Positions 1 through 9,520 are shown, numbered from the stretch's first letter. The stretch is DNA of 16,318 bases from JANQQZ01 sp039187315 (GCA_039187315.1 JBCCZQ010000068.1:1-16318); one strand, 5' to 3'. The notes: generated by a model from the sequence alone, not told the origin. Numbers and translations are program-made.

Positions 1-367
1 CTTCGCCCGCATCCACGCCCGGGGGCAGCCTGACGACACGGTACTGCTGGGCAAGCCGCGATCGCTGGCTGACGCCGGCCCGGCGAACCGATGCGGTGGT
101 ACAGTCAAGAACAGAAACGAGACGGCGCTCAACGTCGACCATCAGCGATGCGTCATCGCTCTTGAGACGAACGACAATCTCATTGATCTGCTGTGGGGAT
201 TGCTGTGAGACTTGCCCACCGCGATGCTCGATGAAGTGATTGCCTCGACCCTGATCCATGTTGGTGAGGCTGTGCTGGAGCGGCAGACCCGAAGACTGCG
301 CGGAGGAGGCTGCCGTACCTGCAAGCAGGCACAGACCGGCCAACAACCAGCGGTCGGGTCGGTGCAT
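1..367 (-). CDS. Secreted protein, N-terminal part; possible subtilisin-like protease precursor (runs off window)
   Basis: The reading frame starts at the ATG on the minus strand at 365-367 and stays open to base 1, giving about 122 residues of a longer protein. The first 24 residues form a clear Sec signal peptide (two Arg, then a Leu/Ala core, ending Ser-Ala-Gln). The start is supported by a purine-rich Shine-Dalgarno (GAGGAG, complement of 375-380). Residues about 60-122 read like the inhibitory prodomain of secreted subtilases: a strand with IVVRLKSDDASL, then QQYRVVRLPPGVDAGE near the window edge. In such proteins this type of segment precedes an S8 catalytic domain, which here would lie outside the window. 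The signal peptide and start are seen directly; the protease assignment is inference from a short stretch. It is divergent from the 688 gene. Confidence 0.7.
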   Translation of the reverse strand, partial: MHRPDRWLLAGLCLLAGTAASSAQSSGLPLQHSLTNMDQGRGNHFIEHRGGQVSQQSPQQINEIVVRLKSDDASLMVDVERRLVSVLDCTTASVRRAGVSQRSRLAQQYRVVRLPPGVDAGE

Positions 368-368
368 C

Positions 369-382
369 GTGTCTCTCCTCTC
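369..382 (-). promoter_or_regulatory. Ribosome binding site of the first minus-strand gene
   Basis: On the minus strand this reads GAGAGGAGAGACAC, ending two bases before the ATG at 365-367. GAGGAG is the Shine-Dalgarno core. The same 14 bases precede the ATG of the 1748 gene. Confidence 0.65.
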
Positions 383-423
383 AGAAACGGCCGAGGCCGC
401 TTTGTCTGTCGCTCTCTCGCGCC

Positions 424-440
424 ATGATAGCAATTTTCTG
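424..440 (-). promoter_or_regulatory. Candidate extended -10 promoter for the minus-strand secreted-protein gene
   Basis: On the minus strand the sequence TGCTATCAT fits an extended -10 box (TGnTATnAT). Transcription would start about 50 bases upstream of the ATG at 367. No good -35 box is seen 16-18 bases upstream, which is compatible with an extended -10 promoter. It forms one arm of an inverted repeat with 480-496. This is inference from motif only. Confidence 0.35.
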
Positions 441-479
441 GGACCCACCCATTAGTCGAAAGACAGTTTCGTGCTCACT

Positions 480-497
480 CAGAACAAATGCTATCAA
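480..497 (+). promoter_or_regulatory. Candidate extended -10 promoter facing the 688 gene
   Basis: CAGAACAAATGCTATCA (480-496) contains an extended -10-like TGCTATCAA and is the inverted copy of the element at 424-440. It would give a leader of about 185 bases before the ATG at 688, which is long, so another promoter nearer the gene is possible. No convincing -35 box accompanies it. Confidence 0.28.
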
Positions 498-687
498 AAT
501 ACAAACAAACATGGCGTTCACAGGCCGATTCTTGTCATCTGGCGAATCAGCAGGTTGGTCCTTGACAGCGACCTCACGGGAGATCAAGCTATCGGACAAG
601 AGAGATGCTGCTTCTTGCGGCAAGATAAGACACCGTGGCAGCCGGCTCCCGGTCGAGTCACACGGATACGAGGGAAGAGAGAACGTC

Positions 688-1410
688 ATGGGACACCGCA
701 GACTCACTCCGTGCGCGGCGCTGCTCATCGCGTGCGCAGGCACGGCGAGCGCCGACATCGATGTGATGGTCTTCACTATCACCGCGACCAACGCCGATGG
801 CTCGGCGTACTTCTCGCACATGATCGAAGCCAACCAGGCGAGCGGCAACATCGATTTCGATTGGAATCTCAACGGGCTCACCGAGCTCCGCGATGAAAAC
901 AACGGCATGCTTGTTGCCGAGCTTCAGCAGGCCAGTGTCAACATCATCGCCGATCCCGAGGTTGCGGTCGGCTTCACGGCCTTCGCGCCGACGCAGCAGA
1001 CTACGTTCAACGTGCAGTCAACCATCCTCAGCTTCACGCAGATCAGCGCCGCCAACGCGGTCGGTCAGGCCAGCGCCAGCATCACCCTCAACGACTTCAG
1101 CGGCGACGGCCAGGTCACGTTCACCCCTGGCGCGGGCGGCGCGTATGAGGCCCAGCTGAACAACCGCAGCGTGATCTTCGACACGCTTTTCGACGCCGGC
1201 CCGATCGTCGGTACGAACGTCTTTAATGACGACACCGGCGGGCTCGCACCGCTCGGCATCGCGGTCACCAGCATCAGCGCTGAGTGGAACTTCACGGTCT
1301 CTTCCGGCGACCTGGTCAGCGGCTCGAGCCTGTTCCGCGTGATCCCCGCTCCGGGCTCGGCAGCCCTGCTCGGGCTCGGCGGTCTGGTGGCCTCCCGGCG
1401 TCGCCGCTGA
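688..1410 (+). CDS. Secreted protein with PEP-CTERM-like sorting tail (240 aa)
   Basis: The ATG at 688 is preceded by GAGGGAAGAGAG (670-681) and begins a typical signal peptide with cleavage likely after Ala22 (TASA). The mature part is a beta-rich, Asn/Thr/Ser/Gly-rich domain of unrecognised function. The tail (218-240) has the order expected of an exosortase-type sorting signal: Pro-Ala-Pro-Gly-Ser (220-224), a hydrophobic Leu/Gly/Ala stretch, then SRRRR at the very end. Such tails are recognised by a membrane exosortase/archaeosortase-like enzyme, so the protein is probably exported and anchored or processed at the envelope; no such enzyme is encoded here. The body shows a loose resemblance to the 1748 gene (the ANA-rich middle and the last strand before the tail), suggesting distant paralogy. 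An intrinsic terminator follows at 1506. Confidence 0.85.
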   Translation: MGHRRLTPCAALLIACAGTASADIDVMVFTITATNADGSAYFSHMIEANQASGNIDFDWNLNGLTELRDENNGMLVAELQQASVNIIADPEVAVGFTAFAPTQQTTFNVQSTILSFTQISAANAVGQASASITLNDFSGDGQVTFTPGAGGAYEAQLNNRSVIFDTLFDAGPIVGTNVFNDDTGGLAPLGIAVTSISAEWNFTVSSGDLVSGSSLFRVIPAPGSAALLGLGGLVASRRRR

Positions 1411-1505
1411 GCCCGGAAGCCAATCGCTCTTCAAGACCGAGCGAATTCCGTGCGAAGCCCTTGGCTGCCAAGCACTCTTTTCCGAAATATCCATCTGCAA
1501 GCTCG

Positions 1506-1534
1506 ACGGGCACGCCACGGCGTGTCCGTTTTTT
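1506..1534 (+). terminator. Rho-independent terminator after the 688 gene
   Basis: A 10-bp stem (1506-1515 with 1520-1529, one G-T wobble) closes a 4-base CACG loop and runs directly into six T residues (1529-1534). It lies about 95 bases after the stop codon at 1410 and has the classical form of an intrinsic terminator. Confidence 0.85.
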
Positions 1535-1624
1535 CTTGCCTCAGGCCAGCTGAGCCGAGCATCGGGACAGGCGGCACAAATAAATACCGTACACAAACGA
1601 TTTATCGACCTCGACGAAGAAACT

Positions 1625-1643
1625 GCGAACCTTTTCGGTTCGC
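1625..1643 (+). repeat. Perfect inverted repeat upstream of the 1658 promoter
   Basis: GCGAACC (1625-1631) and GGTTCGC (1637-1643) form a perfect 7-bp stem with loop TTTTC. There is no T-tract after it, so it is not a normal terminator. It ends 14 bases before the -35 box and could be a protein-binding site; function unknown. Confidence 0.55.
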
Positions 1644-1657
1644 TCTGAACCCGGGTA

Positions 1658-1686
1658 TTGACCACGCGTGCCTAGGTCCGCATACT
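1658..1686 (+). promoter_or_regulatory. Sigma70-like promoter of the 1748 gene
   Basis: TTGACC (1658-1663) and CATACT (1681-1686) are separated by exactly 17 bases. The -35 box matches five of six consensus bases and the -10 box four of six. The predicted start near 1693 places the hairpin at 1701-1729 very close to the 5' end of the message. Confidence 0.6.
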
Positions 1687-1700
1687 GGGGGTGGGAGGAG

Positions 1701-1729
1701 ATGCGTGCCCGCCGGCAGGCGGGACGCAT
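1701..1729 (+). promoter_or_regulatory. Leader hairpin upstream of the 1748 gene
   Basis: The arms 1701-1713 and 1718-1729 pair over 12 bp with a single bulged G (1707) and a 4-base GGCA loop. It sits between the predicted transcription start and the ribosome site at 1732. A stable hairpin in this place may protect the 5' end of the message or affect translation. It has no T-tract. The structure is seen directly; the role is inference. Confidence 0.65.
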
Positions 1730-1731
1730 GC

Positions 1732-1745
1732 GAGAGGAGAGACAC
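1732..1745 (+). promoter_or_regulatory. Ribosome binding site of the 1748 gene
   Basis: GAGAGGAGAGACAC lies immediately before the ATG at 1748 and fixes that start. It is identical over 14 bases to the site in front of the first minus-strand gene (369-382). Confidence 0.7.
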
Positions 1746-1747
1746 AC

Positions 1748-2536
1748 ATGCGCATGGCGCGATCCACCAACCTCATCACGCTCGGCGGCCTTGCCTTGGG
1801 CTGTGCTTTTGCCGGCACATCGGCGGGTCAGATCAGCGATCCCTATGTCGTGATCGAGGTTGCAACAAGCAGCGGCAGAACAGGTTCGCTGACGATCTCG
1901 AAGAACGATCCGTTTGTGGCCAACGGAACGGATGGCGGCCTGGTGTACGCGGGCTTCTTCCCGCAGGTCATCACCGACCAGTTCGGCGACCCGATCGCCA
2001 CGGTCCGATCGATCTTCGCTCCGTCCACAGCCGAGAACGTCGAGACGGTCGGCGTGATCGATGCGAAGGCCGCGATCGTGACCGAACTGGTCGCGGGCGA
2101 CGAGGATACGACCTTCACCATCACTTCGGCGTTCGTCGAGACAACCCAGCCGATCGCCAACGCGATCGTTCAGGGCGACGGCCTGTACACCGTCGGTGAT
2201 GAGGGCGGCGGCGGCGTGACCGTCACCGGACCCAACGGACCCGGAGCGCTGAACGAGTTCTTCGTCAACGGCACCGTCGATACCGGCACGCTTGTCGGCT
2301 CGCTGAACAACCTCACCGGCCCGTTCAACACGAACAACCTGACCGACTCCTTCGCGGACACGCTCCCCGACACCGCTCTGGGATTCACGGTCAACAGCTT
2401 CCAGTTCCGCAGCACGTTTACCCTCTCGGCCAACGACCAGGCCACGAGCAACTTCGACTTCAACGTCGTGCCCGCCCCTGCCTCGGTCGGCCTTCTCGCG
2501 CTCGGCGGCATGGTCGCCGCACGTCGGCGACGCTGA
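1748..2536 (+). CDS. Secreted protein with PEP-CTERM-like sorting tail (262 aa)
   Basis: The chosen start is the ATG at 1748, seven or so bases after GAGAGGAGAG, and it gives a proper signal peptide (Arg/Ser N-region, hydrophobic core, cleavage near residue 26, GTSA). A GTG at 1691 is in frame but would add a non-signal sequence across the leader hairpin. The mature protein is rich in Thr, Asn, Asp and Gly with alternating hydrophobic residues, as in an extracellular beta fold; no catalytic motif is seen. The end carries Pro-Ala-Pro-Ala-Ser, a Leu/Gly/Val stretch and terminal AARRRR, the sorting tail. A glycine-rich loop (GDEGGGG) lies mid-protein. It has its own promoter and terminator. Function of the body is unknown; loose similarity to the 688 gene suggests a shared family. 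Confidence 0.87.
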   Translation: MRMARSTNLITLGGLALGCAFAGTSAGQISDPYVVIEVATSSGRTGSLTISKNDPFVANGTDGGLVYAGFFPQVITDQFGDPIATVRSIFAPSTAENVETVGVIDAKAAIVTELVAGDEDTTFTITSAFVETTQPIANAIVQGDGLYTVGDEGGGGVTVTGPNGPGALNEFFVNGTVDTGTLVGSLNNLTGPFNTNNLTDSFADTLPDTALGFTVNSFQFRSTFTLSANDQATSNFDFNVVPAPASVGLLALGGMVAARRRR

Positions 2537-2566
2537 GCGACATCCAGATCACTCGAAACCTTTGAG

Positions 2567-2598
2567 CGCGGCGGGCACTGCTCGCCGCGTTTTTGTTT
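2567..2598 (+). terminator. Rho-independent terminator after the 1748 gene
   Basis: A 10-bp GC-rich stem (2567-2576 with 2580-2589, one G-T wobble) with a 3-base loop is followed by TTTTTGTTT. It lies 30 bases after the stop codon and ends the message before the convergent gene at 2643. Confidence 0.88.
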
Positions 2599-2642
2599 GC
2601 ACAGCTGCCGATCAGGTTGGCCGGCCCCGAGCAAGTCGGGCG

Positions 2643-3131
2643 TTAATCGGAAGCGAGCCGTAACGTCTCCGTGAGGTGCCAGGCGCCGGGTGGCGACCCG
2701 GCACGCCCGGTCAGCACCGCGACCTCCCCGGTGCGCATCGCGGGACCCTGCGCGGAGGTCCCGCCCCACAGGACGCCGACCAGTCGCGAGACCTGCGGGT
2801 TGTGGCCTACAAGCACCAGCGCCGTCGCTGCGTGCGATGCGATCAGGTCCAGCACGCCGGAAGCAGGGGCATCGACCATGAGCCGGTCGTCGTAGGCGAC
2901 TTCGACGCCCAGAACCTCGGCGATGAGCCTGGCAGTTTCATCGGCGCGCCTCGCTGGGCTCGCCACGACGATGGGCGTGCCCCGCGGCTCAAGCATGTCG
3001 GCAAGCCGCTCGCCCAGCCAGCGAGACTGCGCCTCGCCTTTGGGCCGCAGCGGGCGATCGCGGTCGAGCCCCGTCTCGGAATCCGGCTCGGCCTTGCCGT
3101 GCCGGACCACAGCCACCATCCGTTCCTGCAT
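2643..3131 (-). CDS. sixA: SixA-type phosphohistidine phosphatase (162 aa)
   Basis: This is a short histidine-phosphatase (phosphoglycerate-mutase-like) protein. It has the catalytic RHG motif (Arg10-His11-Gly12), followed by RPLRPKGEAQ (27-36), the SPARRADETA motif (58-67) and the second catalytic histidine in VGHNP (His110). Length and motif order match the SixA branch, which removes phosphate from phosphohistidine in phosphorelay proteins; family members can also act on other substrates, so the substrate is not certain. The start at 3131 has a good ribosome site (GGGAAGGGA on the minus strand) about five bases upstream; longer in-frame starts would run through the divergent gene. It is convergent with the 1748 gene and divergent from the 3271 gene, with no partner kinase in view. 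Confidence 0.85.
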   Translation of the reverse strand: MQERMVAVVRHGKAEPDSETGLDRDRPLRPKGEAQSRWLGERLADMLEPRGTPIVVASPARRADETARLIAEVLGVEVAYDDRLMVDAPASGVLDLIASHAATALVLVGHNPQVSRLVGVLWGGTSAQGPAMRTGEVAVLTGRAGSPPGAWHLTETLRLASD

Positions 3132-3239
3132 GGGTATCCCTTCCCGATCGCGGCAGAGCACCGGGCCCGAACGTCCGAAGAACCAATCGGCTCTCGCTGC
3201 GGAACAGTCCTGCCGCCGGGGCGTCGAACTTCCACAGCG

Positions 3240-3245
3240 TACAAT
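3240..3245 (+). promoter_or_regulatory. Candidate -10 box of the 3271 gene
   Basis: TACAAT matches five of six -10 consensus bases and would start transcription near 3252, just ahead of the ribosome site at 3257. No clear -35 box is seen. Its position argues against translation from the ATG at 3244, which overlaps the box. Confidence 0.4.
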
Positions 3246-3256
3246 GACCCGCACCG

Positions 3257-3264
3257 AAGGAGGT
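3257..3264 (+). promoter_or_regulatory. Strong ribosome binding site deciding the 3271 start
   Basis: AAGGAGGT is a near-perfect complement of the 16S rRNA 3' end and lies six bases before the ATG at 3271. It selects that start over the in-frame ATG at 3244. Confidence 0.85.
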
Positions 3265-3270
3265 CCGACC

Positions 3271-4188
3271 ATGCGCCCGACACCCGCACTTCGGCGACCC
3301 TTGCTCGCCCTGGCCGCCGGTTCCGCAGCCCTGCTGCTGGCGGGGGGCGTCCTTCCAGGGGCCCCGACAGCCGGCACCGCCCGGGCACAGGCCGACGACG
3401 CCAGCACGCTCCAAGCCAAGCGAGACAACCTGGCCAAGCTGCTCCGGCCGATCACGCTCGATGTGACGGACCAGCGTCTCGAGGACGTCATCACGTTCAT
3501 CACAGACTTCACGGGCGCCCAGATCGAAGCCCGATACATCGACGACCGCTCCCCCGAGGGCCTGGACCCCGAGTCGCTGATCACGATCGACGCACGGAAC
3601 ATGTCGACCCTCCGCCTGCTCGAGTTGGTGGTCGAACAGGCCGCCCGCGATTCGTTCGATGGCGCGACGTGGCAGTTCACCCCGTGGGGCTCGGTTGAGG
3701 TCGGGCTCAAGAGCACACTCAACCGCCGGCAGCGTGTGCAGATCTACGACATCTCCGACCTGCTGCTGGTCCTGCCGGACTACGAAGACGCGCCCGAGAT
3801 CGACCTCCAGAGCGTGCTGCAGAGCTCGCAGGGCGGCGGCGGCGGGCAATCGCCCTTCGACGACTCGGGCGGCGAAGACGATGAAGAGCGTGATCTCGAA
3901 GAGCGGCGGAACAACGTCATCGATCTGATCCAGTCCATCGTTGAACCCGATCAATGGCAGGCCAACGGCGGCGACGGCGGGTCCATCCGCATCTACCAGA
4001 ACGCCTTGGTCGTCCGGGCCGCGGATTACATGCACCGCCAGATCGACGGCTACAGCTTCTGGCCCAGCCGCAGCCAGGCCGTCTCGGGCGTGGGCGCCCG
4101 ACGGTACGTCAGCTTCACGCTCGACACCGGCATCGGCACCGTGGACGGCTTCGAGAACGTCCCCGTTCTGATTGACGGCGGCGGCTGA
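3271..4188 (+). CDS. Exported secretin-N-domain-like protein without a channel domain (305 aa)
   Basis: Residues 1-39 are a long signal peptide (two Arg, Leu/Ala core, cleavage probably after ARA). Residues about 58-150 resemble the STN/N-type domains of secretins and TonB receptors: PITLDVTDQRLEDVITFITDFTG, then a 'MSTLRLLELVVEQ' helix. This is followed by IYDISDLLLVLPDYEDAP (158-175), an acidic Gly/Asp/Glu linker (186-212) and a second repeat-like segment NNVIDLIQSIVEPDQW with LVVRAADYMHRQI. This order is familiar from planctomycete GspD-like proteins, but the beta-barrel secretin domain that should follow is absent; the protein ends at 305. It may be a periplasmic scaffold or pilotin-like partner of a secretion system encoded elsewhere. 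Export is well supported, the domain call is moderate, the role is unknown. Its stop is 14 bases from the convergent gcvP stop. Confidence 0.8.
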   Translation: MRPTPALRRPLLALAAGSAALLLAGGVLPGAPTAGTARAQADDASTLQAKRDNLAKLLRPITLDVTDQRLEDVITFITDFTGAQIEARYIDDRSPEGLDPESLITIDARNMSTLRLLELVVEQAARDSFDGATWQFTPWGSVEVGLKSTLNRRQRVQIYDISDLLLVLPDYEDAPEIDLQSVLQSSQGGGGGQSPFDDSGGEDDEERDLEERRNNVIDLIQSIVEPDQWQANGGDGGSIRIYQNALVVRAADYMHRQIDGYSFWPSRSQAVSGVGARRYVSFTLDTGIGTVDGFENVPVLIDGGG

Positions 4189-4202
4189 GCTCGCCCAGCT
4201 CG

Positions 4203-7148
<2,946 letters not shown>

Positions 7149-7197
7149 GGCGATCACTGCTCCTGCCGAAAGGCCATCGAATCGTAGGTCGGATCGC

Positions 7198-7818
7198 CTA
7201 GCGCGACGCGTCGTAGAACCACAGCAGCCGCTGCTGCCCGCCCTCCATGATCATGTCGATGCCCTGCCACTTCAGATCACGCCCCGCGCCCGACACGAGC
7301 CTGAGACGGTGGACGCCCTTGCCCATCGGCTGGTAGACCGCGTTGGGCGAATACTCGCCCATCGGCATCCGCGCAAATAAACGATCGATCTCATCCAGAT
7401 TTCGACGCAGGAAGTCGTACCCTTCCTGGAGTTCTGTGCCGTGCGAAGCAAACTCTTGCCGGGTCGCATTGCTGAGCACCTGCTCCAGAAACACGTCGCG
7501 CTCATCATTGCGCAGCGTTTCGAAGACGTGCTTCATTAGATGCAGCGCGCTGCGGGCCCGCAGGACGACCGTGCCGTCTTCGAGTTCTTCGCGGACGTTG
7601 GCCTCGGCGAGGCCCCGCGGATCGAGGTATCCGTCCGGGCGCCCGGAGGCAAAATCGGGTACCTCCGCGCCCTCCAGCCCCGAGAAGAACGCGCGGCCGC
7701 CGACGTCACGCTCGTACGGCTCGCAACCGGTGAGCAGCAAGCATGTGAGTGTGGCTGACACCACGACGGCGGCGTGCGCTGCCAGTCGAACAAGCCCAGA
7801 GGTCGTACCGCAGCTCAC
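7198..7818 (-). CDS. Predicted lipoprotein of unknown function (206 aa)
   Basis: The protein has a lipoprotein signal: a hydrophobic segment (residues about 9-30) ending in LLTGC, with Cys32 as the lipidated residue. The mature part is mixed alpha/beta with a helical, charged middle (DERDVFLEQVLSNATRQEF, EGYDFLRRNLDEIDRLFARM) and ends in QRLLWFYDASR. I recognise no family. The likely start is the GTG whose last bases form the stop codon of nadB (GTGA, 7815-7818). Starting there places the lipobox at a normal distance. There is no separate ribosome site, so translation is probably coupled to nadB. It lies between nadB and gcvP, but nothing in it suggests a metabolic role. Confidence 0.82.
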   Translation of the reverse strand: MSCGTTSGLVRLAAHAAVVVSATLTCLLLTGCEPYERDVGGRAFFSGLEGAEVPDFASGRPDGYLDPRGLAEANVREELEDGTVVLRARSALHLMKHVFETLRNDERDVFLEQVLSNATRQEFASHGTELQEGYDFLRRNLDEIDRLFARMPMGEYSPNAVYQPMGKGVHRLRLVSGAGRDLKWQGIDMIMEGGQQRLLWFYDASR

Positions 7819-9485
7819 ACCGGAACCGGGCTCTCAGAGCCCGCCTCGACCGGTTCGGTTTCTGGGGCATCGCTGCCGCGCCGCCAGAGGTCGTGCACAC
7901 GCAGACGATCCTCGGGTTCGGTGGCATCGTCGCGGGCGTGGCAGCCGCGGCTCTCCTCGCGCCACGCGGCGGAGGTCGCGATCAACTGTGCTACCAGCAG
8001 CATGTTCTGGACCTCCCACCCTTCGGGCTGGTCGAAGATCTTGTCGAGCGTGTAGCGGGCCCAGAAGTCGAGCATCTCCGAAGCGTCCCGTAAGCGGGCG
8101 CCGGTCCGGCGGATACCCGCGTTGCGCCACATCGCCGACCGCAGGCTCGACCGGACATCGCCCAGGTCCAGCTCGCCGTGATCGCTCGGGCGGATATCGC
8201 TGACGACCGGGGTCGGCGACGGCAGGCCCGCGGCCTCGGCCAGCGATCCGGCGTCCGCCCCCGCGGAGGCCCCGCACACCAGGCCCTCGAGCAGCGAGTT
8301 GCTCGCGAGCCGGTTCGCGCCGTGCAGCCCGCTCATCGTCACCTCGCCAACCGCCCAGAGACCGGGCAGGCCGGTTCGGCCGCGCTCGTCTGCCCGGACG
8401 CCACCGATCGTGTAATGCGCCGCGGGGCTGACGGGGATCGGCGACCGGCGCGGATCGATGCCGTACTGCTCGAGCGTTGCGGTGATCCCCGGGAAGCGTC
8501 GGCCGAGATCCTCGACACCCGTGGCATCCAGGAAGACGTGCGAGCCGCCCGTCCGGGCGACGCGTTCGACGATCGCGCGGCTGACCACGTCCCGCGGGGC
8601 CAGGTCCCCCATCGGGTGGATCCCATCCATACACCGCTCGCCCGCGCTGTCGATCAGCACCGCGCCCTCGCCGCGGACCGCCTCGCTGATGAGCGCCCGC
8701 GGCGCACCGGGGACGTACAGCACCGTTGGGTGGAACTGCACGAACGCCATGTCCGCGACCGCAGCCCCAGCGCGGTAGGCCATCGCGACGCCGTCCGCCG
8801 TTGCGCCCGCCGGGTTGGTCGTCTCGCGGTAGACGCGGCCCGCGCCGCCAGCGGCGAGCACCGTGCTGCGGGCCCAGAGCATTTGGAGACCGTACCGAGG
8901 GTGCCATGTCACCGCGCCGAGCACCGTCGAACCCGGCGAGGGATCGGCCGTGAGCAGATCGAGGGCGAAGCAGTGCTCGAACACCCGGATCTGCGGGTGC
9001 CGGCGGACCACGTCGCCCAGAACGCGGACGAGCTCGCGGCCGGTCGAGTCGCCGTCGGCGTGCAGGATCCGCGCGTGGCCGTGCCCGCCCTCGCGCCCGA
9101 GCTGGATCTCGCCGGACGCCGACCGATCGAACCGCATGCCCCAACGGATCAGCCGCTCGACCTCCGCCGGCCCGCGTTCGACGATCCGGCGCACCGCAGC
9201 GGGATCGCAGAGCCCGTCGCCGGTCGTCAGCGTGTCCTGCATGTGCGCATCGAGGGTGTCGGCGTCGTCGCGGACGACCGCCACCCCCCCCTGGGCCCAC
9301 GCCGTGTTCGAGTGGGCAAGCTCGCCCTTGCACAGCAGGATGACCTCGCCGTGCTCGGCGGCGGCGATCGCCGCCCGCATCCCAGCCACGCCTGCGCCGA
9401 TGACCACCGTCCCTGTGAAGATCTGCGGCAGGAGCCCGCTGCGGAACGGGATCAGGTAGCGTCGCTCATCGAACAGCCCGTGCAT
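7815..9485 (-). CDS. nadB: L-aspartate oxidase (556 aa)
   Basis: NadB oxidises L-aspartate to iminoaspartate with FAD, the first step of de novo NAD synthesis; NadA then makes quinolinate. The sequence shows the FAD-binding VIGAGVAGMRAA (GxGxxG at 30-35), the NadB signature HSNTAWAQGGVAV (58-70), the active-site stretch FVQFHPTVLYVPG, the AAHYTIGGV motif, and LHGANRLASNSLLEGLV (from 387), which is diagnostic within the succinate dehydrogenase/NadB family. The C-terminus adds a helical domain and a low-complexity Glu/Ser/Pro end. Start at ATG 9485 gives the FAD motif at the expected distance; a frame continuing upstream runs through the 9521 gene and is not real. The ribosome site (GAGGCG) is weak and about 12 bases away. 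nadA and nadC are not here. Confidence 0.95.
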   Translation of the reverse strand: MHGLFDERRYLIPFRSGLLPQIFTGTVVIGAGVAGMRAAIAAAEHGEVILLCKGELAHSNTAWAQGGVAVVRDDADTLDAHMQDTLTTGDGLCDPAAVRRIVERGPAEVERLIRWGMRFDRSASGEIQLGREGGHGHARILHADGDSTGRELVRVLGDVVRRHPQIRVFEHCFALDLLTADPSPGSTVLGAVTWHPRYGLQMLWARSTVLAAGGAGRVYRETTNPAGATADGVAMAYRAGAAVADMAFVQFHPTVLYVPGAPRALISEAVRGEGAVLIDSAGERCMDGIHPMGDLAPRDVVSRAIVERVARTGGSHVFLDATGVEDLGRRFPGITATLEQYGIDPRRSPIPVSPAAHYTIGGVRADERGRTGLPGLWAVGEVTMSGLHGANRLASNSLLEGLVCGASAGADAGSLAEAAGLPSPTPVVSDIRPSDHGELDLGDVRSSLRSAMWRNAGIRRTGARLRDASEMLDFWARYTLDKIFDQPEGWEVQNMLLVAQLIATSAAWREESRGCHARDDATEPEDRLRVHDLWRRGSDAPETEPVEAGSESPVPV

Positions 9486-9520
9486 CGCAAAACGATACGC
9501 CTCGCCGGGGCGAACCGGTT

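Larger units (their letters stand above)
368..687. other. Divergent intergenic region, 320 bp
   Basis: This stretch separates the minus-strand secreted-protein gene from the plus-strand sorting-tail protein. A frame is open on the plus strand from 424 into the next gene, but its translation looks non-coding, and the real start at 688 has a ribosome site and signal peptide. The region is visibly richer in A and T than the genes. It holds an imperfect inverted repeat (425-440 and 480-496) whose two arms each resemble an outward-facing promoter element. Nothing recognisable was found between about 500 and 665. Confidence 0.6.
1411..1747. other. Intergenic region between two sorting-tail genes, 337 bp
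   Basis: No gene was recognised. In order it holds a strong intrinsic terminator (1506-1534), an A/T-rich patch with an inverted ATAAAT/ATTTAT pair (1580-1605), a perfect 7-bp hairpin (1625-1643), a sigma70-like promoter (1658-1686), a 12-bp leader hairpin (1701-1729) and a ribosome site (1732-1745). The bases from 1411 to 1505 show only a weak 5-bp hairpin. Confidence 0.7.

Noticed and set aside
562..590. TTGACA at 562 as a -35 box for the 688 gene
   Set aside because: No acceptable -10 box lies 16-18 bases downstream.
424..687. An in-frame plus-strand extension of the 688 gene back to 424
   Set aside because: The extension lacks protein-like character and would hide a good signal peptide; the ATG at 688 has its own ribosome site.
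1460..1481. CTTGG-CTG-CCAAG hairpin followed by a few T residues
   Set aside because: A 5-bp stem with a 3-base loop and a displaced T-run; the much stronger terminator at 1506 explains the end of the message.
4187..4201. Small GAGCT/AGCTC hairpin between the convergent secretin-N-like and gcvP stops
   Set aside because: Only 5 bp and no T-tract on either strand; too weak to call a bidirectional terminator.
7149..7197. Possible glycine riboswitch before gcvP
   Set aside because: The gap is only 49 bases, too short for a glycine aptamer, and shows no matching structure.
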